Part shown: piece after piece, positions 9,130 through 16,950 of the stretch | Numbering within the stretch: the stretch's first letter is position 1 | How the letters are laid out: the number at the start of each line of letters is the position of its first letter | Origin: an uncultured bacterium | GTDB taxonomy: Bacteria > Myxococcota_A > Bradymonadia > UBA7976 > VGTA01 | DNA length: 64,000 nucleotides | Direction: 5' to 3' | Assembly (NCBI GenBank): GCA_943788935.1 | Contig: CALSSE010000003.1 | Location: 338,493-402,492 of the forward strand | Position numbers and translations under genes: made by a program | Notes under the pieces: model-generated | Seen by the model: only the letters and a program-made list of their open reading frames with translations | Database searches by the model: none | Told to the model about the DNA's origin: nothing

Positions 9130-9804
9130 ATGCATTCTACTTGGACGCTTGTTCAACAGGGCGGCGCTCTGATGATTCCTATCATCTCAGCTTCCATTAT
9201 CTCCTTGTTCGTATTCTTTGAGAGACTATGGTCTCTACGTCCTTCCAAGGTGATTCCTCCCGACCTAGTGGTGCTCGCTCTAGAGCGCTCCGCTGCGGGT
9301 AGATATAGAGAGGCGATCACTCTTTGTGAGGGGAGTGGATCCACTGTCTCTGCCATTATGTATCGGGGCTTGAAAAAGCGAGGGACACACCGATCACACA
9401 TGAAAGAAGCTCTTGAAGAGATCGGTCAAATCGAGGTCTCATACTTGAATCGATATGTAGAGCTCTTAGGGACGATCGCTACCATCGCTCCCCTGATGGG
9501 TCTCCTCGGAACTGTCATCGGTATGATCGATGTCTTTCGAGCTGTAGTCACCGAGGTTGGAGTTCAAGGCGGTATGGTTAACCCAGCGAGTCTCGCTAAT
9601 GGGATCTGGGCAGCCCTGATCACTACCGCGGCGGGTTTATCAGCGGCGATCCCGGCTTTTCTTGGTTATAAATATCTAATCGGTTACATCGATCGACTCG
9701 CTGTAGAATTAGAAGAGATCGGTCTAAGCCTTCTAGAAGCCGTCTATCCCACAGACTCTGAGATAGATCCACTCTCCGAGTCTTCTGTGGAGAGCACTCA
9801 ATGA
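9130..9804 (+). CDS. exbB: ExbB/TolQ-family proton channel subunit
   Basis: A 224-residue inner-membrane protein of the MotA/TolQ/ExbB family, which with ExbD/TolR uses the proton gradient to energise outer-membrane receptors or the Tol system. One membrane helix lies at about residues 12-30. Two more lie at about 112-138 (IATIAPLMGLLGTVIGMI, the family signature with the conserved Pro, Gly and Thr) and 155-180 (AALITTAAGLSAAIPA). Length and topology match ExbB. It overlaps exbD by four bases (ATGA). No TonB gene is next to it, so partner and target are unknown; the neighbouring lipoproteins hint at an envelope-maintenance task. Confidence 0.92.
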   Translation: MHSTWTLVQQGGALMIPIISASIISLFVFFERLWSLRPSKVIPPDLVVLALERSAAGRYREAITLCEGSGSTVSAIMYRGLKKRGTHRSHMKEALEEIGQIEVSYLNRYVELLGTIATIAPLMGLLGTVIGMIDVFRAVVTEVGVQGGMVNPASLANGIWAALITTAAGLSAAIPAFLGYKYLIGYIDRLAVELEEIGLSLLEAVYPTDSEIDPLSESSVESTQ

Positions 9805-10223
9805 ACTTCCGCGCTAGTCTGAACAAGCGGGCAACGACCGTTCTCGATATGACACCGTTGGTGGATGTTGTCTTTCAGCTTCTCATCTTCTTTCTCCTCA
9901 CCTCCACTTACGTTCAACAGAGTCAACAATCGGCCTCCGCTGTTCCGGTTGAGCTACCAGAGTCAAGCCTTGAAGCGAGTCCCAGCGCTCCAGAAGAGCT
10001 CGTCATTTCTATCAATGAACGAGGAGAGGTGTTCTTGCGTGAAGAATCAACGAGCCTCGATCAATTAGCGAATGCTCTCATGAGAGTCGCTCAAAGCAAA
10101 CCGAATACCATCGTTCTCGTGAGGGGAGATCAACAAGTTCCCTATGGTAGAGTAGGCCAAGTGATGTCTATTGTCCGCGCTTCAGGTTTACGTCTCAGCG
10201 CTATTCTCCAGAGTGGGCAATAA
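9801..10223 (+). CDS. exbD: ExbD/TolR-family biopolymer transport protein
   Basis: A 140-residue ExbD/TolR protein: a short cytoplasmic N-terminus, one membrane helix at about residues 18-36 with the conserved proton-carrying Asp in LVDVVFQLLIFFLL (Asp22), and a periplasmic domain ending with the VLVRGD....YGRVGQVMSIVRASG pattern of the family. Start overlaps the end of exbB (ATGA). Acts with ExbB as a proton-driven motor. Ends 41 bases before the next gene. Confidence 0.92.
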   Translation: MNFRASLNKRATTVLDMTPLVDVVFQLLIFFLLTSTYVQQSQQSASAVPVELPESSLEASPSAPEELVISINERGEVFLREESTSLDQLANALMRVAQSKPNTIVLVRGDQQVPYGRVGQVMSIVRASGLRLSAILQSGQ

Positions 10224-10232
10224 ACGCTTTTT

Positions 10233-10266
10233 GATTAAACACGCTCGATGATTAAACACGCTCGAT
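10233..10266 (+). repeat. 17-base direct duplication over the start of the PEBP gene
   Basis: The sequence gattaaacacgctcgat occurs twice back to back (10233-10249 and 10250-10266). The second copy runs into the ATG used as start at 10265; the first copy creates another ATG at 10248 whose frame stops after six codons. It looks like a recent slippage duplication of the translation start region. Confidence 0.9.
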
Positions 10267-11254
10267 GATTTCTTCTCGCTCACTCTCTATTGTGTCATTT
10301 CTCAGCGCGATCCTCGTCTATTGCTTGATGAATTCATTTCCTCAGCGACTCGACAATAACGTTAACACCGACAATAACGTTAACACCGACGTAGACAACG
10401 ATGTCGCTCCTCATGAGATCGCTATAGACCAATCAATGAGTGATCTTGAGCACCTAAATCCTTCTCACCATGAGGCGTGCTCCCTTACGCCTTGGCGGCT
10501 GCTCAGTGATTATTCAGAGCGCTTTCACGGGCTACCAAATATACCTTCATCACTTCATTTAGTTCAGCGTTGGGTCGGTCAGGTCAGCGACATGATATTT
10601 AACCCTAATGGCGATACATTAGGCTCCCCTCTCTGCGCCCCTCTTCTTCAACGACATCTCCTCTGCGACTCTGATCAAGAGGGAAACTATCTCATGCATA
10701 ATGGTAACCAAAGCCCTGAGATCCTGTTCCCTCTTCCACCTCGCCGCACCGACCATCTCGTCTTATTTATGTTTGATCTAGATGCTGAGACGATCACCCC
10801 TTCCCGAGGCGTTCAGTGGAGTGAGAGAAAACCTCGTCTATTATGGGGAGTCAAAGCGCTAGATCGTAATCTTACAAGTTTACCAGAGGGCTTTGGAGGC
10901 TCTCGATTAGAGCTTGGCGGTAAACATCTTGCGCACTCATTAGTGGGTGAGCAGATGATAAATGACTACAGCGTTCACTTCTTTTCTCCTCCTCTAAAAG
11001 GGGAGTATTATGGATATGATGGACCGTGTGTCCGTTGGGATGACCAACGAGTAAGTCACAGGATCCTCTTCCTCATCTTTGCCTTACCCAATGTGAATGA
11101 TTTATACTCGGTCTCACAACAACATGAACGAAGCGACCCCACATCACCTCATCTTGAGTCTAGCTGGCGCTTATTAGAGTCTATTTTTAGAAAGGCTCTC
11201 TCCACTGATAATAATTCGGTTTATTGGTCTTTTGGATTAAGTCAAACCCCATAG
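10265..11254 (+). CDS. PEBP (Raf kinase inhibitor-like) family exported protein
   Basis: A 329-residue protein with an N-terminal hydrophobic export segment (residues about 5-24) without a proper lipobox. The body matches the YbhB/YbcL branch of phosphatidylethanolamine-binding proteins. It has an NQSPEILFPLPP segment followed by LVLFMFDLDAE, which replaces the family pattern of substrate-site strand and DPDAP. Near the C-terminus it has YYGYDGPCVRWDD...HRILFLIFAL, a near match to the GYDGPCPP....HRY.F..YAL signature. Family members bind small ligands or anionic phospholipids; the role here is unknown. A perfect 18-base duplication (10351-10386) inserts an Asn-Asn-Val-Asn-Thr-Asp repeat just after the signal peptide. 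Confidence 0.7.
   Translation: MISSRSLSIVSFLSAILVYCLMNSFPQRLDNNVNTDNNVNTDVDNDVAPHEIAIDQSMSDLEHLNPSHHEACSLTPWRLLSDYSERFHGLPNIPSSLHLVQRWVGQVSDMIFNPNGDTLGSPLCAPLLQRHLLCDSDQEGNYLMHNGNQSPEILFPLPPRRTDHLVLFMFDLDAETITPSRGVQWSERKPRLLWGVKALDRNLTSLPEGFGGSRLELGGKHLAHSLVGEQMINDYSVHFFSPPLKGEYYGYDGPCVRWDDQRVSHRILFLIFALPNVNDLYSVSQQHERSDPTSPHLESSWRLLESIFRKALSTDNNSVYWSFGLSQTP
10351..10386 (+). repeat. 18-base perfect direct repeat inside PEBP gene
   Basis: Two exact copies of cgacaataacgttaacac (10351-10368 and 10369-10386), in frame, giving a duplicated Asp/Asn-rich hexapeptide in the linker after the signal peptide. Confidence 0.92.
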
Positions 11255-11308
11255 AGGTCTCTCACCCTCACATTTATCTCCACTCTCTGGTTTATAAAGG
11301 GATCTCAC

Positions 11309-12769
11309 TTGAGCACAGACCATACACTCACCCATGCTCATCATCCATTGACTACGATCAAGGTAGAGGTAGGCACGCTCACTCTGATCTCCGATGAATC
11401 TCTCAATGAAACGCTCTCATCAACACTTAATCAAGACCCCTCCCATCAGTGGTCCATTAACTCTCAGCGTTCTCTCATTGGTTCACTCGAGAGCTGTCAT
11501 GTTCCGATCAACTTTCCTGCGGTAAGTAGACAGCATGCCGCGATCGAGGTTGATCATAGAGGCTATCGCGTCGTAGATACTGAGAGTAAAAATGGTGTCT
11601 ATGTAAACAACATACGCGTCATCGATGCTTTTCTAAGCGATGGAGATGTGATTCAGATAGGCAGCGTACGCCTCTTATTCCGTCTCCATAAAGAGCGATC
11701 TAACTCGATCTCGCTATGGGGGAGTGACTCTTTTGGTGATCTGTACGGAGACTCATCGGTGATGAGAGAGCTCTTTGCCCTCTTACATCGGGTCTCTTCA
11801 AGTAAAGTCAATGTGCTTATAGAAGGAGAGAGCGGTACAGGAAAGGAGCTCGCAGCTAGAGCGATTCATCAACATTCTTCGAGAGCCCAATCTCCCTTCA
11901 TGGTATTTGACTGCTCATCGGTCCCTAGTCACTTAATTGAGAGTGAGCTCTTTGGTCATATTCGTGGCGCTTTCACTGGTGCTCAAGATCAACGTCAAGG
12001 AGCGTTTATGAGCGCTCAAGGAGGAACTCTATTCATAGATGAGATCGGTGAACTCCCCCTCAACTTACAGCCCAAGCTCCTTCGCGCTCTAGAGAGAAGA
12101 GAGGTCAAGCCAGTGGGGGGTGATGTCTATCAAGCTGTAGATGTGAGAGTGATCAGCGCTACTCATAAAAGCCTGCAAGCTGAAGTTGACCAACATCGCT
12201 TCAGGTTGGATCTTTACTATCGCTTAGCAGTGATCTTGGTCTCTATGCCACCTCTTAGACAGCATCCTGAAGACATACCAGGGTTAATAGAGAGAATGAT
12301 CAATAGCTTGTCTCCAGGCGCTAACCAAGAGATAAGCTACAAGACCATGAACCTACTCCTTCAACACCATTGGGCTGGAAATATCAGAGAGTTAAAGAAC
12401 TATGTACAGCGAGCGATCGCGCTAAGTGATCCACAATCTGATCGAATAGATACCCACTTCTTACTTCCATCGGAGCTGAGCTCTGCAGTAAGTTCTGCAT
12501 TCCGCGATACCTCTCTTATATCCAAGGTGGGAGAGACTCCCGATCACTCTAACGGGCGTACACTTGAATTTGAGTTACGCGCTAATCAAGATTTTAAGAG
12601 CGCTAAAGCAGAGCTTATCGAAGACTTTGAGCGTGCTTATTGGTATGAGCTCATACATAATAAAAAACTAAATACTAGCGCTGCTGCTAGAGTCGCTGGC
12701 ATTCACAGGAAGAGCGCGGAGTACATCATTAAAAAACTAAACTTAAAAGGCGATGAAAGAGATGTCTGA
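11309..12769 (+). CDS. FHA-domain sigma54-dependent transcriptional activator
   Basis: A 486-residue regulator starting at TTG 11309 (no better in-frame ATG upstream of the FHA domain). The N-terminal FHA domain (about residues 52-125) carries the GS...SR.HA....NG.YVN pattern and binds phosphothreonine peptides. The AAA+ sigma54-activating domain (about 145-365) has Walker A GESGTGKE (about residue 172), the GAFTGA loop that contacts sigma54 (about 220), and Walker B TLFIDEIGEL. The C-terminus holds a Fis-type helix-turn-helix (about 445-480: AAARVAGIHRKS). Known family members in myxobacteria couple Ser/Thr kinase signals to sigma54 promoters. The kinase-fold gene at 15766 is a candidate partner. 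Overlaps the next gene's first ATG by 17 bases. Confidence 0.93.
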   Translation: MSTDHTLTHAHHPLTTIKVEVGTLTLISDESLNETLSSTLNQDPSHQWSINSQRSLIGSLESCHVPINFPAVSRQHAAIEVDHRGYRVVDTESKNGVYVNNIRVIDAFLSDGDVIQIGSVRLLFRLHKERSNSISLWGSDSFGDLYGDSSVMRELFALLHRVSSSKVNVLIEGESGTGKELAARAIHQHSSRAQSPFMVFDCSSVPSHLIESELFGHIRGAFTGAQDQRQGAFMSAQGGTLFIDEIGELPLNLQPKLLRALERREVKPVGGDVYQAVDVRVISATHKSLQAEVDQHRFRLDLYYRLAVILVSMPPLRQHPEDIPGLIERMINSLSPGANQEISYKTMNLLLQHHWAGNIRELKNYVQRAIALSDPQSDRIDTHFLLPSELSSAVSSAFRDTSLISKVGETPDHSNGRTLEFELRANQDFKSAKAELIEDFERAYWYELIHNKKLNTSAAARVAGIHRKSAEYIIKKLNLKGDERDV

Positions 12770-13091
12770 CAAGCCGTTATCAACCGATGCCACCATCAAG
12801 GAGAGATGTGTTGAGGCGCTCTCTAAGGTCTATGACCCCGAACTTCCACTCAGCATTTATGACTTAGGTCTTATTTATGAAATCGATGTTCAAGGAGATC
12901 ATGTCGCTGTGCTTATGACCCTCACCAACCCCGCCTGTCCTGTAGCGGGTACTCTTCCTAAAGAGGCAGAAGAGGCGCTCTTGGAGGTTGAGTCCGTCAA
13001 CAGCGCTACAGTAACCCTTACGTGGAACCCTCCCTGGTCAATGGATTTATTAAGCCCGGAGCATCAGCTCCTGTTTAGCACTTTTATGTAG
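12753..13091 (+). CDS. SufT/DUF59 iron-sulfur assembly protein
   Basis: A 112-residue MIP18/DUF59 protein (109 from the alternative ATG at 12762, which has GAAAGAG just upstream). It shows the family features: V.DPELP.SIYDLGLIY at the N-terminus, the TNPACPVAGTLP loop with the conserved Cys-Pro, and a C-terminal L.W.PPWS....SPE segment. SufT-type proteins help insert iron-sulfur clusters in target proteins. There are no suf or isc genes here; overlap with the activator gene suggests only co-transcription. Followed by a convergent gene 42 bases on. Confidence 0.9.
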   Translation: MKEMSDKPLSTDATIKERCVEALSKVYDPELPLSIYDLGLIYEIDVQGDHVAVLMTLTNPACPVAGTLPKEAEEALLEVESVNSATVTLTWNPPWSMDLLSPEHQLLFSTFM

Positions 13092-13133
13092 GCGGTCTCT
13101 ACAGTTCCACTCTCGGTGAATCCATAGGTTCAA

Positions 13134-13688
13134 CTAGTGTGATGGGCGGTGAAGCGAGAGAATATAAGAGGAAGAAGCAGCGCGCTTAGGCATCACCTGA
13201 ATCCGATAACGCCCACTCTTCTTCGCATAAAGTCTCAAGCGCCGCATACTCGGCGCTGATGTTCTTAGAATACCGCTGGGTTTACGCTTCCTCGGTGCAT
13301 ATACTTTGAGCAGTGGAGGTGTCTCTAGAGGTGCTGAGATCACAAATTCAACCAGCTCACCACGATTAATCCACACCGTATACCAATCTTGGTCCCCTGC
13401 GCAGACTCTGGCGCTTATCTCTCTTGTATGTTTAAGCTCTGACGATAGATTTCTAGCTCTTGAGCGATAATCATTGGGCTCAAAGTGATCTTCTCCACAT
13501 CTTTGTTTAGTGCTGAGCGAGATCGTCTCTGTACTGCTTTTAGAGAAGACCGTACGAGAATAAAAAATAGATAGTCCAAGACACAATATGAGCCAATATA
13601 AGGGAGAAGTACGGCCCGCTCTCCCTTCTTGCTTGAGCTCTGATGATCGCTCGACTAATATGTGAGAGGTAAGGTGTAACATATGCAT
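13134..13688 (-). CDS. exported protein with PPC-like beta-sandwich domain
   Basis: A 184-residue protein with a basic N-terminus and one hydrophobic segment at about residues 30-46 (signal anchor or uncleaved signal). The rest matches a bacterial prepeptidase C-terminal (PPC)-like beta-sandwich: a CGEDHFEPND start, RVCAGDQDWYTVWINRGE, then YRIQVMPKR and a final strand YILSLH. Such domains decorate secreted proteins in deltaproteobacteria and are not enzymes themselves. It starts just before the divergent repeat-rich gene, so the 281 bases between them may hold both promoters. The true start could be an internal Met; the annotated ATG has no convincing ribosome-binding site. Confidence 0.6.
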   Translation of the reverse strand: MHMLHLTSHILVERSSELKQEGRAGRTSPLYWLILCLGLSIFYSRTVFSKSSTETISLSTKQRCGEDHFEPNDYRSRARNLSSELKHTREISARVCAGDQDWYTVWINRGELVEFVISAPLETPPLLKVYAPRKRKPSGILRTSAPSMRRLRLYAKKSGRYRIQVMPKRAASSSYILSLHRPSH

Positions 13689-13969
13689 GAGCTGTCGCTC
13701 CTTTCATTACTTTTGATGATCGTCTGTGATGAGTCTCATCTTTGCTTAGAGGGGGTTATCCTTACGCAATGCGCGTGCCATCGTAGTGCAATATTTTTGA
13801 ACACTTACATCCACCACGCTTCCTTAGAAGTATACCTCTCTGTCTCTTGTCTGCTCTTTTTTGAAACACCCTCAACACTCACACTCTCCCAACTGGGTCT
13901 TGCGCTCTCTCCGCTAATAGTGAATCAATGTCTAGTGCATAGAGCGCTGTAGCTTATGGAGGATTGACA

Positions 13970-15766
13970 ATGAGTAGCGATCGACCATGGATATCATCAG
14001 CACATCTCCCCTCTGATGAGGAGAAGACGAGAGCGATCAGTCGATCTGACTTTCAAGAGATAACAGAAGAGGTGATCACGCCGATTACACATGATTCGAC
14101 TACGACTCATGAGCAAACTGTGATCGCTCAACATAAAGGGTATATAAATCAAGACCCTACAAAAGCACTTGACCAAAAAGCCTTCGCCCACTTACTCGCC
14201 CAGACTACTCAGCATCCTCACCCTGAACACGCCGCTCATGAGGAAGAAGAGAAGACGCGAGCCCTCAATCGTGAAGACTTCAAGCAACTCTACTCTACCT
14301 CAGCTCAGTCTACCCCACCACATCAACCTCCGACGCCATTAAGACCACTATCCACATATCCAAGCGCTCACTCTCCCTCAGCTCATCCCTCAGCTCATCC
14401 CTCAGCTCATCCCTCAGCTCATCGCTCACCCCATGCCTCAGCTCATCGCTCACCCCATGCCTCACCTCATCCCTCACCTCATCCCTCACCTCATCCCTCA
14501 CCTCATCCCTCACCTCATCCCTCACCTCATCCCTCACCTCATCCCTCACCTCATCCCTCACCTCATCCCTCACCTCATCCCTCACCTCATCCCTCACCCC
14601 ATCCCTCACCTCAGTCTTCGATCAATTCTACAGGGATCGACTCAAGCATACACTCATCTCTAGCTAACCAAGGGAACGCTAGCCCTATGATCCAAGAGGT
14701 GATCAATGTCGATCCACTCACTGAGCAAGCAGAGCTCACTCAGGCCCATCTAAACAGCCAAGCATTACAGGATGTATTAAAGCTCAACATCTATGACGAG
14801 CTCTCCCCAGAGGCTAAAATTTTGACGACTGGTCACTCTAGTATCAAGCGTTTACCTTCGAATATACGTCATCGACGAAGAGCGAATATGATTATTTATT
14901 CGAGCGTCGCCTTAGCCATCTTATTGATCATAACAGCTCTCGCCAGCAAATGGCTTAAGCGAGATGAATCTCTCTCAGCTATCATAGAATCTCAGTCTAT
15001 AAATATCCCTCAACTAGACGCTGAGTTTTCTCTACCTATCGATCAAAAAAGTCAAATCCCTAACCAAAAGTCATCGGTAGAGCAAACTGGTCTCCTCAAT
15101 ATTATCTTGAGTGAGTCGATGCTCTCCTTCTCCCGTCCCTCTCTCTCCTACTCTGAGGAGATCAGTTGGAGTGAGAGTCGCTTCAAGACACAGTCACACC
15201 CACTCCAGTTGCACGGTGGCTATTTACAAGAGATGGCATTGAATATTGAGCAGACATGGCCATTAGAGCCAATCAAACGAGGACGTTTTGCGCTCGATCA
15301 ATCTTCTAAGATCGGCGTCGCACTAGATATAATGACCACGCTCTCGATTATGGCAGAGAGACGTGGACAAACTCTTACAGAATTCGCTTGGGTCATTCAT
15401 AAGTCTTCATCCCCCGTCTCCAAAAAAACTCAAGCAGGTCCATCATTCTATCTTCTCCCTTTCAAGTTAGTCCTTGATCCTAGATCACTCGGACGCCTAA
15501 AGTTGCTCGAAATATCTTGGGATGCCTCCCGTCTATACTTGATCCAAAAGAACCGACGGAAACGTTTTGAGTTAACTCGGCGTCGATCAAGTTCAGAGCT
15601 CAAGACCCTCAAAACAGAGATCTCAGATATCATGAACGTTATTAGTGGTATAAGAGGAGTGACTCTAAGACCTACGAGGTCAATGACTCTGCAAGAACTT
15701 ACGCTCATTATGGCAGCGCTTGCTCCATATCCTGTCCATATTATCCCACCTAAAGTGAGCCACTGA
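13970..15766 (+). CDS. single-pass membrane protein with EKTRA motifs and Pro-His-rich repeats
   Basis: A 598-residue protein starting at ATG 13970, preceded by GGAGG seven bases upstream (an in-frame TTG at 13964 is less likely). The cytoplasmic-type N-terminus has three similar acidic motifs: [12 protein letters not shown] (residues 17-28), [11 protein letters not shown] (62-72) and [12 protein letters not shown] (93-104). Residues about 135-215 are a low-complexity run of Ala/Pro-His-Pro-Ser encoded by 12-base repeats. A transmembrane helix lies at about 306-325, followed by a 270-residue extracytoplasmic domain I do not recognise. It is coupled to the downstream kinase-fold gene (TGATG). 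The motifs could be phosphothreonine docking sites for FHA domains; that is inference. Confidence 0.65.
   Translation: MSSDRPWISSAHLPSDEEKTRAISRSDFQEITEEVITPITHDSTTTHEQTVIAQHKGYINQDPTKALDQKAFAHLLAQTTQHPHPEHAAHEEEEKTRALNREDFKQLYSTSAQSTPPHQPPTPLRPLSTYPSAHSPSAHPSAHPSAHPSAHRSPHASAHRSPHASPHPSPHPSPHPSPHPSPHPSPHPSPHPSPHPSPHPSPHPSPHPSPHPSPQSSINSTGIDSSIHSSLANQGNASPMIQEVINVDPLTEQAELTQAHLNSQALQDVLKLNIYDELSPEAKILTTGHSSIKRLPSNIRHRRRANMIIYSSVALAILLIITALASKWLKRDESLSAIIESQSINIPQLDAEFSLPIDQKSQIPNQKSSVEQTGLLNIILSESMLSFSRPSLSYSEEISWSESRFKTQSHPLQLHGGYLQEMALNIEQTWPLEPIKRGRFALDQSSKIGVALDIMTTLSIMAERRGQTLTEFAWVIHKSSSPVSKKTQAGPSFYLLPFKLVLDPRSLGRLKLLEISWDASRLYLIQKNRRKRFELTRRRSSSELKTLKTEISDIMNVISGIRGVTLRPTRSMTLQELTLIMAALAPYPVHIIPPKVSH
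14370..14612 (+). repeat. 12-base tandem repeat array (about 20 units)
   Basis: A long run of 12-base units. The first ones read ccctcagctcat and most of the rest ccctcacctcat, encoding Ala-His-Pro-Ser then Pro-His-Pro-Ser. The later units are nearly identical, which suggests recent expansion by slippage or recombination. The period keeps the frame. Confidence 0.93.
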
Positions 15767-16902
15767 TGATCAAGTCTTATACATCATTATCAAAGAGGAC
15801 AACTCATATAGAAGGTGACCAACATCGTCTAGTTGGTCAAATTCTCGATAATCGACTACGAGTACTTTCTTTGAACCACGTCAGTCCTCGCCAATGGCTC
15901 TATCAAGTGGAGCCTCCCAGCGTGGGTAAAACACGTCGAGCGCTTAAGGTACTTGGAGATCCACTCTCGAGAGAGCCAGGCTCTTATTATCGATTGAAGA
16001 CTTCTTATCATCGATTAAAGCAAATTACCTCTCCCTACCTTGAGAGATCGTATGAGTGTGGTCTGCTTCATGATCATACTCCCTATATTGTGGTAGAATG
16101 GGAGCCTCATCAATCGCTCTATGAGTATCTTCGGCTCCAGAAAACGCCATTGTCATGGAGAGACTCTCAACAGCTCTTTATTGGTATCTGTCAGGGTTTG
16201 AACGCTCTCCATGAGAGTGGAGTCGCCCATGGAGACCTACGTCCCCAGCATGTCTTATTGAGACACCCACCCAGGAGCCCTGTGCTCATAGATGGGTGTA
16301 TCAATGCTGCGTTTGGCTCTCCCCCTGTCCCAGGTCTCGATCACAGCGGCTCATTTTGGGCTCCAGAACGTAAGTCACTCTCAACGGCGTCGCCTAGCGC
16401 TGACCTCTACAGTCTCGGAGCTTTAATGTACTTCTGCCTCAATGGCACACCGCCCTTTAATATTCTCACCAGTCAATTCAATGATCAAGACTCTGAGCAA
16501 CTCGCCTCCCCTCTTCGCTGCATTGAGTCAGCTCATGATGACCTAGAACCGCCAGAGAGTATGGGTGACGAACCTCAAGAGATTAAATCTCTCATCGCCC
16601 AACTCCTCGCCAAGAGCCCTCGTCAAAGACCGACAACTCAAGAAGTACTCAAATGCTTAGCGCCGAATGGCGTAGATCCGTTACTGGTGACGACTGTCAG
16701 CACCAGTCCGAAGGCATTAAATATAGACCCATCAGAGGCCTCTAAGAAAATATCAAGCGAGTCAAATGAAGAAACGAACGATAAGACTGATGACCTGCTT
16801 GAGTTAAAGCCGCCTTTAGACACTTATAATGCACCTGTTTGGCTTATATCTGCCCTATGCAGCATTGGGGCTCTAATCGGTTTAACGCTCGCTAAGTGGT
16901 GA
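15766..16902 (+). CDS. eukaryotic-like Ser/Thr kinase fold, probable pseudokinase, membrane-anchored
   Basis: A 378-residue protein whose residues 25-300 follow the Hanks kinase fold: beta3 lysine in ALKVL (Lys61), HGDLRPQH as catalytic loop (155-162), an APE motif (199-201) and the helix-F Asp in ADLYSLG (Asp213). Several active-site positions are altered. The Gly-rich loop is not recognisable, the catalytic-loop Asn is His162, and the DFG motif reads DGC (176-178). It may be inactive or only weakly active. A C-terminal membrane helix (about 356-378) anchors it. The start overlaps the upstream stop (TGATG), tying it to the EKTRA-motif protein; it faces a convergent lipoprotein gene. Confidence 0.82.
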   Translation: MIKSYTSLSKRTTHIEGDQHRLVGQILDNRLRVLSLNHVSPRQWLYQVEPPSVGKTRRALKVLGDPLSREPGSYYRLKTSYHRLKQITSPYLERSYECGLLHDHTPYIVVEWEPHQSLYEYLRLQKTPLSWRDSQQLFIGICQGLNALHESGVAHGDLRPQHVLLRHPPRSPVLIDGCINAAFGSPPVPGLDHSGSFWAPERKSLSTASPSADLYSLGALMYFCLNGTPPFNILTSQFNDQDSEQLASPLRCIESAHDDLEPPESMGDEPQEIKSLIAQLLAKSPRQRPTTQEVLKCLAPNGVDPLLVTTVSTSPKALNIDPSEASKKISSESNEETNDKTDDLLELKPPLDTYNAPVWLISALCSIGALIGLTLAKW

Positions 16903-16950
16903 TTTAAACGGCGTTCTATTTACTGCATTCGTCCTATCAGAGGCGCAGTT

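Noticed and set aside
13683..13952. 89-codon plus-strand frame between two divergent genes
   Set aside because: It overlaps the start of the PPC-domain gene, has no family features, and ends in the leader of the next gene. Composition looks non-coding.
14310..14663. Long frames in other phases over the Pro-His-Pro-Ser repeat
   Set aside because: Same cause: the 12-base repeat is open in all frames.
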